The notes under the pieces are model-generated. The model saw only the letters and a program-made list of their open reading frames with translations. It did not search any database and was not told where the DNA came from. Positions 34,615 through 44,979 of a DNA stretch of 64,000 nucleotides are shown here, in pieces. The stretch spans positions 24,816,689 through 24,880,688 of the forward strand of contig NC_033621.1 in NCBI RefSeq assembly GCF_001540865.1, given 5' to 3'. Both the position numbers and the translations under genes were made by a program. The number at the start of each line of letters is the position of its first letter. The first letter of the stretch is position 1. The DNA is from Ananas comosus (lineage: Eukaryota > Streptophyta > Magnoliopsida > Poales > Bromeliaceae).

Positions 34615-36420
34615 TTAAGGCATACTAAGCACAGTTGTAATTCCCTTAATAATTCAACTTAATCACATGAACTCATAAATAAATTTATCAAATTGAGACT
34701 CCAATCGTACACTAAATCGAATAACTGAACCAAATGGACCCTAATACTTAATTGCACCACTAAGAAAACAAATGCAGTGCAAAACTACAACTATTTCATC
34801 TTTGGTGATTTGGAGCAAAACATGACACAAAAAGGTGACGGGAAGGAAAACAAGACAAAAAACAAACATTACCAAACAGCGCAAATTTATGGCATAGGCA
34901 GAACACAATGCCTACTTTGATACCCTTTAACATACGTTTATCAAATAAGTAATTGCTATTAAAAAAAAGGGTCTTGGAAGTATATATAGAAGAATCAATA
35001 GCAAAGACAATATTATTCAAACTGTCACAAGTTCGAGTGAGCTTAATTGATCAACGAGATCACGTAGAACAAACATGCCTAGAAAGCAGCATTAATCCCA
35101 CTATGAGTGATAATGATATAGATATCAACATGCTCTGAGGCATCGCTCAGAATTTCTTAGAACTCATCCGGGATGAATTTAGTTAAATACAATGAAAAGA
35201 GAAGGTTCTTGCATATAATTAAGATCCTGGAATGCATAGCTATTTCTTTGTTCTATTCTTAGGATAGGATCCAATCATCCAACTGACAGAAGAACCACGG
35301 AAAAAAATATGCAACAAATCTGTTTCAGCTGTATACCTACAATCCTAATAACCCGTAGGGCTAGCAGACACGCTGCAACTTAGCATCAGAAAAGAGTCTT
35401 CTGATCATTTTTTTTCATAACTAAAATGTGGCCATGTGCAACAGCACAATAACACGAGTGAGTGCAAATTCATGTGAGATACGTATAGCCAAGACTAAGT
35501 GACCATACAAAAAAAAAATCACCACAAAACTGCCTCTTATTCACAAATCAGCCCATGGGTCACATAATACCAACACAGTTGGCTAGTAACGTATAATAGT
35601 ACATTCCAAAGACACAACCAGCCTACATTAAAATATCTAGCCACAAAGGTTCATGACAAATTTCAAATAGAAAGTAAATCTATTTAAGTATATCAAAACC
35701 CGATGTATATTACAATAATTAGGGTGTTAGCATGATATAGCGGGAGGAACACGAAAAGATAAACAAAGATCACACAACAGGTGAAATATCAGTGACAATT
35801 GCACCAGAAGCCAAAGTCCAAGCTTTTACAGGGCTTTACAACTGCACTAAAATAGCAATAAAAATATGATATAGTTGCAATCCTTTCCAATACAAACAAA
35901 GAAAAGATAAAAAAAAGATTCTGTGAAATTTAATGAGGGCAAAACGAATAAACATGGTACACAAAATCTATCCAACATTACCCACCAGAATGATTGCACT
36001 TTTACATGTAGATTCTTCTAAGCAATATAAATCACTCATATGACTCCGCAAACTAAAAGCAGTTGAAGCAGGTCAAATTCCTCTCTTTTTCCAAGTCCTT
36101 TAATTGACAAACATAACCAAGCACAATGCACCAACTAAATAGCAAAAAGTAATACCATTACATTGGCTAAAATATCCGCTAAACTCAAATTATGAGCTTG
36201 ACTATTGAAACATACTAAGCGCAGTGCTAATTCCCTTAATAATTCTTAGTCACACAAACTCATAAATAAATTTGTCAAATTGAGACTCGAATCATACACT
36301 AACTCGAATAACTGAACAAAATGGACCCTAATACTTGATTGCACCACTAAAAAAACAAATGCAGAGCAAAACTACAACTATTTCATCTTTGGTGATGCAG
36401 AGCAAACCTACAATTGAAAT
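34615..36420. repeat. Diverged direct and inverted segmental repeats
   Basis: 33690-33798 plus 34615-34815 (interrupted by the MITE) matches 36165-36400 in direct orientation: AATGGACCCTAATACTT and CTACAACTATTTCATCTTTG occur in both. The 35640-36270 part is the inverted partner of 32405-33000. No gene is visible in this stretch; a short frame at 34953-35138 has no recognisable features. Confidence 0.6.
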
Positions 36421-36800
36421 ATCTTTTGAATTTTTTTTTCCAAGTCAACATTTTGAGTAACTTGTGCCTTTCCTGACTACAGCTTTAGAATCTAGTGATA
36501 CTCTTTTACCGGATTGAGGAACTTGGGTTTTTTTTATATATATATTTCTTGATCTTTTCAGTAAAGCTTAATCTAATTTGTCTTTAGCAAAATTTGAACA
36601 TTCCTTTGATAATTTCAGACTTTTCGGTAAAGTTTAAACTAATTTGTCTTGAAATTTCATCTTCAAACTTAAAATTTAAATTCATAGACTGAATTAAAAA
36701 CTCTAATACAAATTTAAATTCAGAATCTGACAATAAAACTGATTTCAAATTTAAATTCAAATTAAACTCATAACTTGAACTCAAAATGAACAATTGATAT

Positions 36801-37154
36801 CACAATTCAAATTACATTCAAGATAAATCCGGAAAAGAATAAATTAGGAACACAAACTTAAACTGAATTTAATGTTCACTAAAAATATAAACTATAATTA
36901 GAATTTAGTCTCAAAATCTTAATTATCAATTAAAACTTGAATTTAAATTTGGATTCACAATGAATTAAATTTAAATTCACAATTCAAATTACATTCAAGA
37001 TAAATCCGGAAAAGAATAAATTAAGAACACAAACTTAAACTGAATTAAATGTTCACTAAAAATAGAAACTATAATTAGAATTTAGTTTCACAATCTTAAT
37101 TATCAATTAAAACTTGAATTTAAATTTGGATTCACAATGAATTAAATTTAAATT
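36801..37154 (+). repeat. 177-bp tandem duplication in AT-rich sequence
   Basis: Unit 1 is 36801-36977 and unit 2 is 36978-37154; the start of a third (CACAATTCAAATT) follows at 37155. The units are nearly identical, including TCCGGAAAAGAATAAATTA and AAATTTGGATTCACAATGAA. Part of the unit also occurs inverted near 32640-32700. Confidence 0.88.
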
Positions 37155-37962
37155 CACAATTCAAATTGGAACATCATGATAGAATTAAAAAACTCAACTT
37201 AAAATTCAAGTCAAAAACATGCCCAAAATGTAACAAATTAATTTTCAAGGGATTCGATTCCCATTCAAATCCGCATTTAGACTCCTATTCTCCACTTTTG
37301 TACCTCCATTCGTGCTACTAACTTTAAATAATTATATTTCTCAAAAAAAAACTTTAAATAATTATAAACTGTTATTAGTTAACAAATGGGCTATATATTT
37401 TCTTTATATACTAATTAGCTAACAAATTAGCTAGTTAATTTATTAACCATTTCACTAGCTAAACGATCAATTAATTTATTAGCCTTAGTTAAATTGATAA
37501 TTTAAGTACTAAACTAATTAATGTTCTTAACCTCTAATTAATATGTATATTAGTTAACTAATTAATGTCTTAATAACTGATTTACTTACTAACTAATTAT
37601 CTAACTGATTTACAAATTAAGGTAATTTACATATAAACTTAATTTATTCATAGTTAATTAATTGACTTGTTTCTTCAATCATTAGCGTCCTACATTGTCT
37701 TTGTTTTTTTTTTTTTAAAATAATGTTATTTATAGATAATTAATTGATTAATTAACCACACCGCCACAAGGATGCTGATTGTTTCATTTTTTTCCTTTTT
37801 CCCCTTTTCCTTTTCTCCCCTTTGTTTTAGTCATCCCCATTCTCTCACAGCAGCTCACACCCAATCCAAAAGTTAAGCTGTCGTATGGAAAAAATCCCTA
37901 AAATTATAGACATGTTTGGAATCTAATTTATATCTAATATGATATTAACATTCTTAAAACGG

Positions 37963-39920
37963 CCACAAAATATCTCGCGCACATATGGCGAATGCATACA
38001 GAAGTTGTGCCACGCATCCCATCATACTAGCAAAATGAACTGAGTGGACAACATAATATGATTTAGCCCATTATAATGCATATATTCATTAAACGTACTG
38101 AAAGTTTAAATCTAAAGAGAATTGGAATAGATTAATAGAGAGCAAACCTAACGAAAAGAACATTCTAACAGATACATCCACAAACCAGTTTCAACAGATA
38201 CAAGTAAAATTAACTTTTGGGACTCAAAACTCATATCAAATAAGCAGAGCAGACATGATCAAAGGACAAAAAACATTAGAGGTTTCATATAAGAAACTCT
38301 ACCTTTAGCTTCTCGAGTAACATATAGATATAGTAATCAAAATTAGGAATCAAGCTACAAATTATCTCCAAGACAGGCATATTTAGAAATAGTTAATTCA
38401 GCAAGTTAACTGATACCTCAAACACACGAGTGTCATTATTCAAGACCGCAAGTTTCAATGTTCAAGTTGCCAGCCACCTAATGCACTGCCACTTGCTACA
38501 GTCCAAATAACTCGCATACTTTGACAATGAAAAAGAAAATCTCAAGTCGTCCTCAAGACTAGTATTCCATTCATTGGTGAGTTTTGACAATAGAACATAT
38601 AATTGGGGTTACTCTCCGCCAAACTAAAAAAAACGGAGGTAAATGATACTGCATAAGCAAATATAAAAATGGCCAATCGTTTTAATCAACCATAGGTTAA
38701 TAATAACTGCAATGCCCTTAGTAGATATTAGCATATGCAAAAAAGCTGAACAAACAGATCATTTGAACATTATACTTCAACAATCTCGTGACTCTCGTCT
38801 AACATAATTTTGCTATAGTTCCTAAAAATAATAGTAGTTAGATAATATTAGTATCTTATAAAAGAGTCGTAAATTAATTAATTGCAGAATCTATTGTCTT
38901 TCAAAAAATTATCAAGAATAAAAGAAAACATGCCAAACACAAGACAACATCACCTGAATGTTTTATTGTTTTCATGTTTTCTAACATAGAACTCTAAGAA
39001 CTGAATCCATATTGCAATGTTCACAATCTGGTGATCACAGATGTGTCATGGTTAGCTAACCCTTTTGATTAAACAAATTTCATCATACCAATCCATCTGT
39101 CATTTTGTTTCCCTATAAACATTTTGGAGATCTACAAAACAAAATACACTTGAGCGATCATCTTACTCTACAATAAGGGAAGGATTCATTTCCAATCCAT
39201 CATAGTTAGAGACATTTTCACTATAAAAATCATACATTACAAAATTCTAGGAGTTAAGAGTATATACCTTGAAGATGAACCCATAGTATTGCAAACAAAA
39301 CTTGCAACATGATTTCAAGCCCAATCAAACTTAAGCATCAAGCCAAACTTTAGCTAAGTCATTGATCACCTGCGAGCTTCCCCATAGCGAATGCATAGAA
39401 ATAGTCTCAAGACTCTCAACAACCAACAAATAATAGAAAATATTAGTTGTATGTTTCCCTGCACGTGCAAAACAATTCTCTTAAATGCATTCAACATAAT
39501 CAGATATTCAGGAGAGGTTAAAAATAATAATGAAAATAAATTAAACTGGCAATGTTTGATTTTCAATAGCATTGTTGAAATTAGAAATTTACTATGGGTG
39601 AGGAGAAGAAAGACAAAGATCAGTTTGAAAGAGTGAAAATAAGATGAATTCATTTAGACTGGAATGAGAATAAAGATAAAGGGTGTTCACAGTTTCTCCG
39701 AAAAAAGAAAAAAACAAAAAGAAAAAAACAACAATTCAACAAAAGATGAGCATGTTTTCCATAAGAGAGAGTCTGGGAAGCATCATAAAGGAATCTAGAC
39801 TAGTGAAGCAACAAAATAAATATGCCTACAATAAGTGACAATATTTTTGCCAAAAGATAAAAAGATAAAATCAAACTCATTAGAAAAAAAATTTTACATA
39901 AGAAAATGATCATTGGAACT
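37963..39920. repeat. 2-kb segmental duplication, left copy
   Basis: It aligns with 43012-44979 over its whole length with small indels and roughly one difference per 20-30 bases. Its left end cuts through an exon: on the minus strand it retains about 22 codons (MMGCVAQLLYAFAICARDIL), followed by unrelated sequence. The rest is AT-rich and non-coding. Confidence 0.85.
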
Positions 39921-40325
39921 TTCACGAGCACATGCGACATTCATATAGGTACCACAAATACCGAGTCCATAATCCAAAAAGAATTGCAGGTTACAACTTT
40001 TAATCAAAAAATTGTAATTCTTCTAAGATTTAAATGATTCTTGGGTCTAAGCAAACTATTTATTAAAGAAATTTTATAAAATTAAGTCATTAACCAATTA
40101 AGTGGCAAAGGGCTTGCGATTTTCTCCTTTCTTTTAGAAGTGACAAAGTTATAACCATAAAGTCATTAACCAATGAAAAATTACCATAAATCTAGTAACA
40201 ATTTTGAATGTATCCAATGCACCATTGCACCTTAAATCTATTCTAAAATATGTATCAAAAATAAAATTCCGATGTTATAATAAATTATTCAAATATTTAT
40301 ATCATATCATATCTTATTATACAAT

Positions 40326-40478
40326 TTTTTTTGAGAGAGATAGGTAGCACGCTACCCGCTTCGTTTATTTCATTTAGAAATAAACTTAGCTAGAAATGTG
40401 AATCAACTAGGATTCGAACTTGGGACCTCGGGTACCAACCACCAAACCCTTTGCCACTTGCTTTAGGGACGGTCGGTT
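40326..40478 (-). mobile_element. tRNA-derived SINE, complete with target-site duplication
   Basis: The minus strand reads AAGTGGCAAAGGGTTTGGTGG (A-box region), AGTTCGAATCC (B-box), a body containing GAAATAAACGAAGCGGGTAG, and a CTATCTCTCTCAAAAAAAA tail. It is flanked by CTTATTATACAAT (40313-40325) and CTTATGATACAAT (40479-40491), a 13-bp target duplication with one mismatch. Length is 153 bp. This is the best-preserved member of a family with copies at 6.9, 31.7, 53.8, 57.8 and 60.3 kb. Confidence 0.85.
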
Positions 40479-41104
40479 CTTATGATACAATATTAATCAC
40501 CAAATGCTCCATCTCTACATATTTAACCATTTAATAAAATTTTACAATAGTTAATTCTTTGTGATAGGTCTTTTTTTTTTCTTTTTTATAACCATTTGAA
40601 TAAACAGAACGAAAAAAATAAATAGAACTTCAAATTAAATAACTACCCGCAGCATCGCGCGAGCCCCTTAACTAGTTAATATGAATTGGTAAAATGTCTA
40701 GGATATACCTCAATTATCACCTATTATGATCCGACTAACCTTGAAAAGTTTTAATTTTACTATCTAACTTTTTAATTTATTTAATTTAAATTAATTTTTA
40801 ACTTTTTAACTTTAAATTTTTAATGTGTCATCTATCTTTACGAATGTAATTAATATATTTTATATAATTCATGTAACTATAAATTTATTAAGACAAATAA
40901 TTAGCTTAAATTTTGCATCAAAAGATAAATCTTCTATACAGTTTTGCCTAATAAGTTCTATATCAATAAAGTATTAATGATAGCTATCAAGTGTTATAAC
41001 AATACAAGTCGCAAGAAGCCAGAAAAACTAATGGCTCGAATTAGGTGACTTTACTTTTTTCGTCTTTGCCGAACATTAAAATTAATTTAACTGAGAACTC
41101 AGTT

Positions 41105-41315
41105 CATATATATATAGAATTGAGCTCCTATGCTTTTAAAAGTACCAAGTCATTGGTACTTGTAAGTTTTCGGCTCTTGGATTAAGGGATGTGCGGTTAG
41201 GATGATGTGGGCCTCCTAGGGTTGAGTGGGTGGTTGGTTGAATAGTGTAATCTAACGGATAAAAATGATCAAAGGCGTAGATCTAACGGTAAAAAATTTA
41301 CAAGCACCGACCGGA

Positions 41316-41372
<57 letters not shown>
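41105..41372 (+). repeat. Unit bounded by TA and CT/TA microsatellites
   Basis: It starts with TATATATATAGAATTGAGCT and ends in about 20 CT units followed by (TA)n at 41319-41372. The inner sequence has a short palindrome (AGTACCAAGTCATTGGTACT). Part of it is repeated inverted near 33320-33393. It may be a MITE that inserts into or carries TA-rich ends. Confidence 0.5.
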
Positions 41373-41535
41373 CCTGCTTTACTTCTGTGCACAGTATGAT
41401 TATTTATTTCCTTCTGTACATATTATGACTATTTTGTACTAATGCCCAGAAATAAATCTTTAATTTTGCCTGTTTATTTAAAGTACTTCCTTTGATCTTC
41501 GGTCATTTGACATAAAGGAAGCAACTGACAGGCTT

Positions 41536-43069
41536 TTATACTCTCGAATGGCTGAGGCTTAAGCAACACATCCACTTGTTATTCTTCCTAGGTCGTTTAG
41601 ACTGACCATCGTATGGACTCTTCTCATGTAACCCATTAACAGCAACCTTCCCTCCACATACCTTTCTCGTGCTATTTGACGGCGAAGGGATGTGTGTCGC
41701 CGCAAGAGCAGTTTCCGTCATCTTGTCCTGACGATAACTACCCAAACCATCTCCTCTGTCACCAAAATCTTCAGGTTTCTCTTTGGATGATGAGATGGAT
41801 CCTGCACTAATATGTCTGCAAGGATTTGGTATAACCAACATAATGTAAATGTCATCATTGCATACACAATATAGCTCAACAGAATGATGTAAAACTCAAT
41901 ACAAAAAGGAAGTATTAAAAGCAAGGTTGGTTCAAAAGAGGAATCAAAATCGAAATCGAAATAAGAATGAAAATGGATCGGAATCGAAGACATAATGATA
42001 AAAAAACTACACTTTATTGGGTTCATGAGAGGAATCAGAATCGTAATCATGTCCAAACTGAATTCAAAAAACAAAAAATTTTATTAAAATTTAAATTTAT
42101 TATTCAAATTCGTAATTAAAATTTCAATCTAAGTTTGAACTTCTAATTGGAACTTAAAAATCTCAACTTCAACGTCAAAGTCAAAATTTAAATTTAGAAC
42201 TATTCAATTAAATTTTTAAGAAATTAAAATTTGAATTTAAATTCATATTTCAAATTCGAATATGAATTTATGATATAATCTAATTAATTTATATGATTTA
42301 CATTTGAATTTAAATAATTATTAGTAAAAAAAAAAAATTCTCAATCATTCCAGAATCCACTTTAGAGAGATTCGAATCTCCGAGAATGAAAATCGAAATG
42401 CCAATCCCTCAACCCAAACACTAACAATGGGAATGACTAAATCCAATTTCCATTCCAAGTCTCAATTACTTTAAACCAAACATGCTCTAACAAATTAACC
42501 CAAAAGATCTAATATCACAGCATAGTTGCTAGAATCATGCAGCCAATTATAAGGCAAGCAATGTAAATTAAAGCTACCTGAAATCTTTCGCTCGTGAATA
42601 GCCTTCAGAATTCTTTGTCAACTTCTCCATGTTCAAGCCAACAGTAGGTGCATCTCTGTTACTAATAAAAGCAGCTTTTGTAGCTGGTTCACGAGGCGGC
42701 AAATCCAGGTCAGCTGGCGAGCACTCAGTTTGGTTGTATGACACTCTGTTGCCTCGTACTATAGAGATTGCAGCATCTAAAATGCTGAAAGCATGCTCCA
42801 CCTCTGGACTAATGAAACCTCTCTGCTGTCAACAGTCAATCAACCTTGATAAACAGCCATCATAAAGTTGATCCGACTTCGACCATTTGTCAGCCTGTTG
42901 AATTCCCTCTTCCACAATCTCAGTGATGGAAGCACTATGATCTCTAACAAGTGGATTTTCTACAGCAGGGCCAACTATCTTCTGTTGTTGTCGGGAGAAG
43001 AGAGACCACAAAATATCTCGCGCACATATGGCGAATGCAAACAGAAGTTGTGCCATGCATCCCATCATA
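41536..43069 (-). pseudogene. Unidentified two-exon gene fragment with an in-frame stop
   Basis: On the minus strand an exon runs 43069-42578, opening after a CTAG acceptor with MMGCMAQLLFAFAICARDILW, and joins in phase 2 through a GT-AG intron to a final exon 41815-41536 (stop). The joint reads SRAKDF-RHISAGSISSSKEK and continues to SHSRV. Together about 255 codons look genuinely coding: mixed composition, acidic/Ser-rich, and one Met-rich hydrophobic start. A TGA at 42831-42829 interrupts the frame (RLIDC, stop, QQRGFISPEVEHAF), with the same frame continuing after it. I do not recognise the family. The intron carries a Tourist-like MITE. The first 22 codons are also present in the left copy of the 2-kb duplication. 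Either a recently inactivated gene or a fragment whose 5' exons are lost. Confidence 0.6.
41919..42487. mobile_element. Tourist-like MITE inside the intron of the stop-interrupted gene, 569 bp
   Basis: The ends AAGCAAGGTTGGTTCAAAAG and (reverse of the right end) GAGCATGTTTGGTTTAAAGT form imperfect terminal inverted repeats flanked by TAA at 41916-41918 and 42488-42490. The interior is AT-rich with repeated AAATTTGAATTTAAATT words. It makes up most of the 762-bp intron. Confidence 0.65.
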
Positions 43070-44979
43070 CTAGCAAAATGAACTAAGTTGACAACATGAT
43101 ATGATTCAGCCCATTATAATGCATGCATTCATTAAACGTACTGAAAGTTTAAATCTAAGAGAATTGGAATAGAGCGAGTAAACCTAAAGAAAAGAACATG
43201 CTAACAAATACATCCACAAACCAGTTTCACAATTTCAACAGATACAAGTAAAATTAACTTTAGGGACTCAAAACTCATATCAAATATGCAGAGCCGACAT
43301 GATCAAAGGACAAAAACATTAGAGGCTTCATATAAGAAACTCTTACCTCTAGCTTCTTGAGTAACATATATAGTAATCAAAATTAGGAATCAAGCTACAA
43401 ATTATCTCCAAGACAGGCATTTTTAGTTAATTCAGCAAGTTAACTGACGCCTCAAACACAGCGAATGTCATTATTCAAGACCGCAAGTGAGATATTTTGA
43501 TTTTCACTTGTTGTCACCTCAATGTTCAAGTTACCAGCCACCTCATGCACTGCCACTTGCTACAGTCCAAATAACTCGCATACTTTGTCAATGAAAAAGA
43601 AAATCTCAAGTCGTCCTCAAGACTAGTATTCCATTCATTGGTGAATTTTGACAATAGAACATATAATTGGGGTTACTCTCCGCCAAACAAAGAAAAGATG
43701 GAGGTAAATGATATTGCATAAGCAAATATAAAAATGGCCTATCATTTTAATCAACCATAGGTTAATAATAACTGCAGCGCCCTTAATAGATATTAGTATA
43801 TGCAAAAAAAGATGAACAAAAAGACCATTTGAACATTATATTTCAACAATCTCGTGACTCTCGTCTAACATAATTTTGCTATAGTTCCTAAAAATGATAG
43901 TAGTTAGATAATATTAGTATCTTATAAAAGAGTCGTAAATTAATTAATTGCAGAATCTATTGTTTTTAAAAAAATTATCACAAATAAAAGAAAACATGCC
44001 AAACACTTTAGTCGTGCCAAACACAAGACAACACCACCTGAATGTTTTATTGTTTTCTAGCATAGAACTCTAAGAACCGAACCCATGTTGCAATGTTCAC
44101 AATCTTCATGTAATGGTGATCGCAGATGTGTCATGGTTAGCTAACCCTTTTGATTAAACAAATCACCATACCAATCCATCTGTCATTTTGTTTCCCTATA
44201 AACATTTTGGAGATCTACAAAACTAAATACACTGAGCGATCACCTTACTCTACAATAAGGGAAGCAACTAATTCATCTCCAATCCATCATAGTTAGAGAT
44301 ATTTTCACTATAAAAATCATACATTACAAAATTCTAGGAGTTATAGAGTATATACCTTGAAGATGAACCCATAGTATTGCAAACAAAACTTGCAACATGA
44401 TTTCAAGCCCAGTCAAACTTAAGCATCAACCCAAACTTTATTGATCACCTGCGAGCTTTCCCATAGCGAATGCATAGAAATAGTCTCAACTACCAACAAA
44501 TAATAGAAAATATTAGCTGTATGTTTCCCTGCACATGAAAAACAGTTCTCTTAAATGCATTCAACATAATCAAATATTCAGGAGAGGTTAAAAATAATAA
44601 TGAAAATGAATTAAACTGGCAATGTTTGATTTTTAATAGCATTGTTGAAATCAGAAATTTACTATGGGTGAAGAGAAGAAAGACAAAGATCAGTTTAAAA
44701 GAGTGAAAATAGGATGAATTCATTTAGACTGGAATGAGAATAAAGATAAAGGGTGTTCACGGTTTCTCCGAAAAAAGAAAACAACAACAATTCAACAAAA
44801 GATGAGCATGTTTTCCACATGAGAGTGTCTGGGGAGCATGGTAAAGGAACCTAGACTAGTGAAGCAACAAAATAAATATGCCTACAATAAGTGACTATGT
44901 TTTTGCCAAAAGATAAAAAGATAAAATCAAACTCATTAGAAAAAAAAAAATCTACATAAGAAAATGATCATTGGAACTT
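43012..44979. repeat. 2-kb segmental duplication, right copy
   Basis: Direct repeat of 37963-39920 at a distance of about 5.05 kb. Both copies end at CATTGGAACTT and then diverge (TCACGAGC versus GTGCCCTA). This copy is continuous with the exon at 42578-43069, so it probably represents the ancestral arrangement (5' intron or upstream sequence of that gene). Confidence 0.85.

Larger units (their letters stand above)
30132..41535. other. Gene-poor, repeat-rich region
   Basis: The first 200 bases are probably the AKR2 3' untranslated region. After that there is no supportable gene for 11 kb. Content: purine-rich simple sequence (AAAAAG units near 30966-30996), SINEs at 31.67 and 40.33 kb, a decayed copy of the GGTGAAT palindrome element near 32.09-32.40 kb, inverted and direct segmental repeats at 32.4-36.4 kb, a Tourist-like MITE, a 177-bp tandem duplication, and the left copy of a 2-kb duplication. 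Reading frames here are short and AT-driven. Confidence 0.6.

Noticed and set aside
39366..39653. Hydrophobic minus-strand frame, also in the second copy at 44490-44723
   Set aside because: AT-rich chance frame; shortened in the second copy and without recognisable features, although both lie in duplicated DNA.
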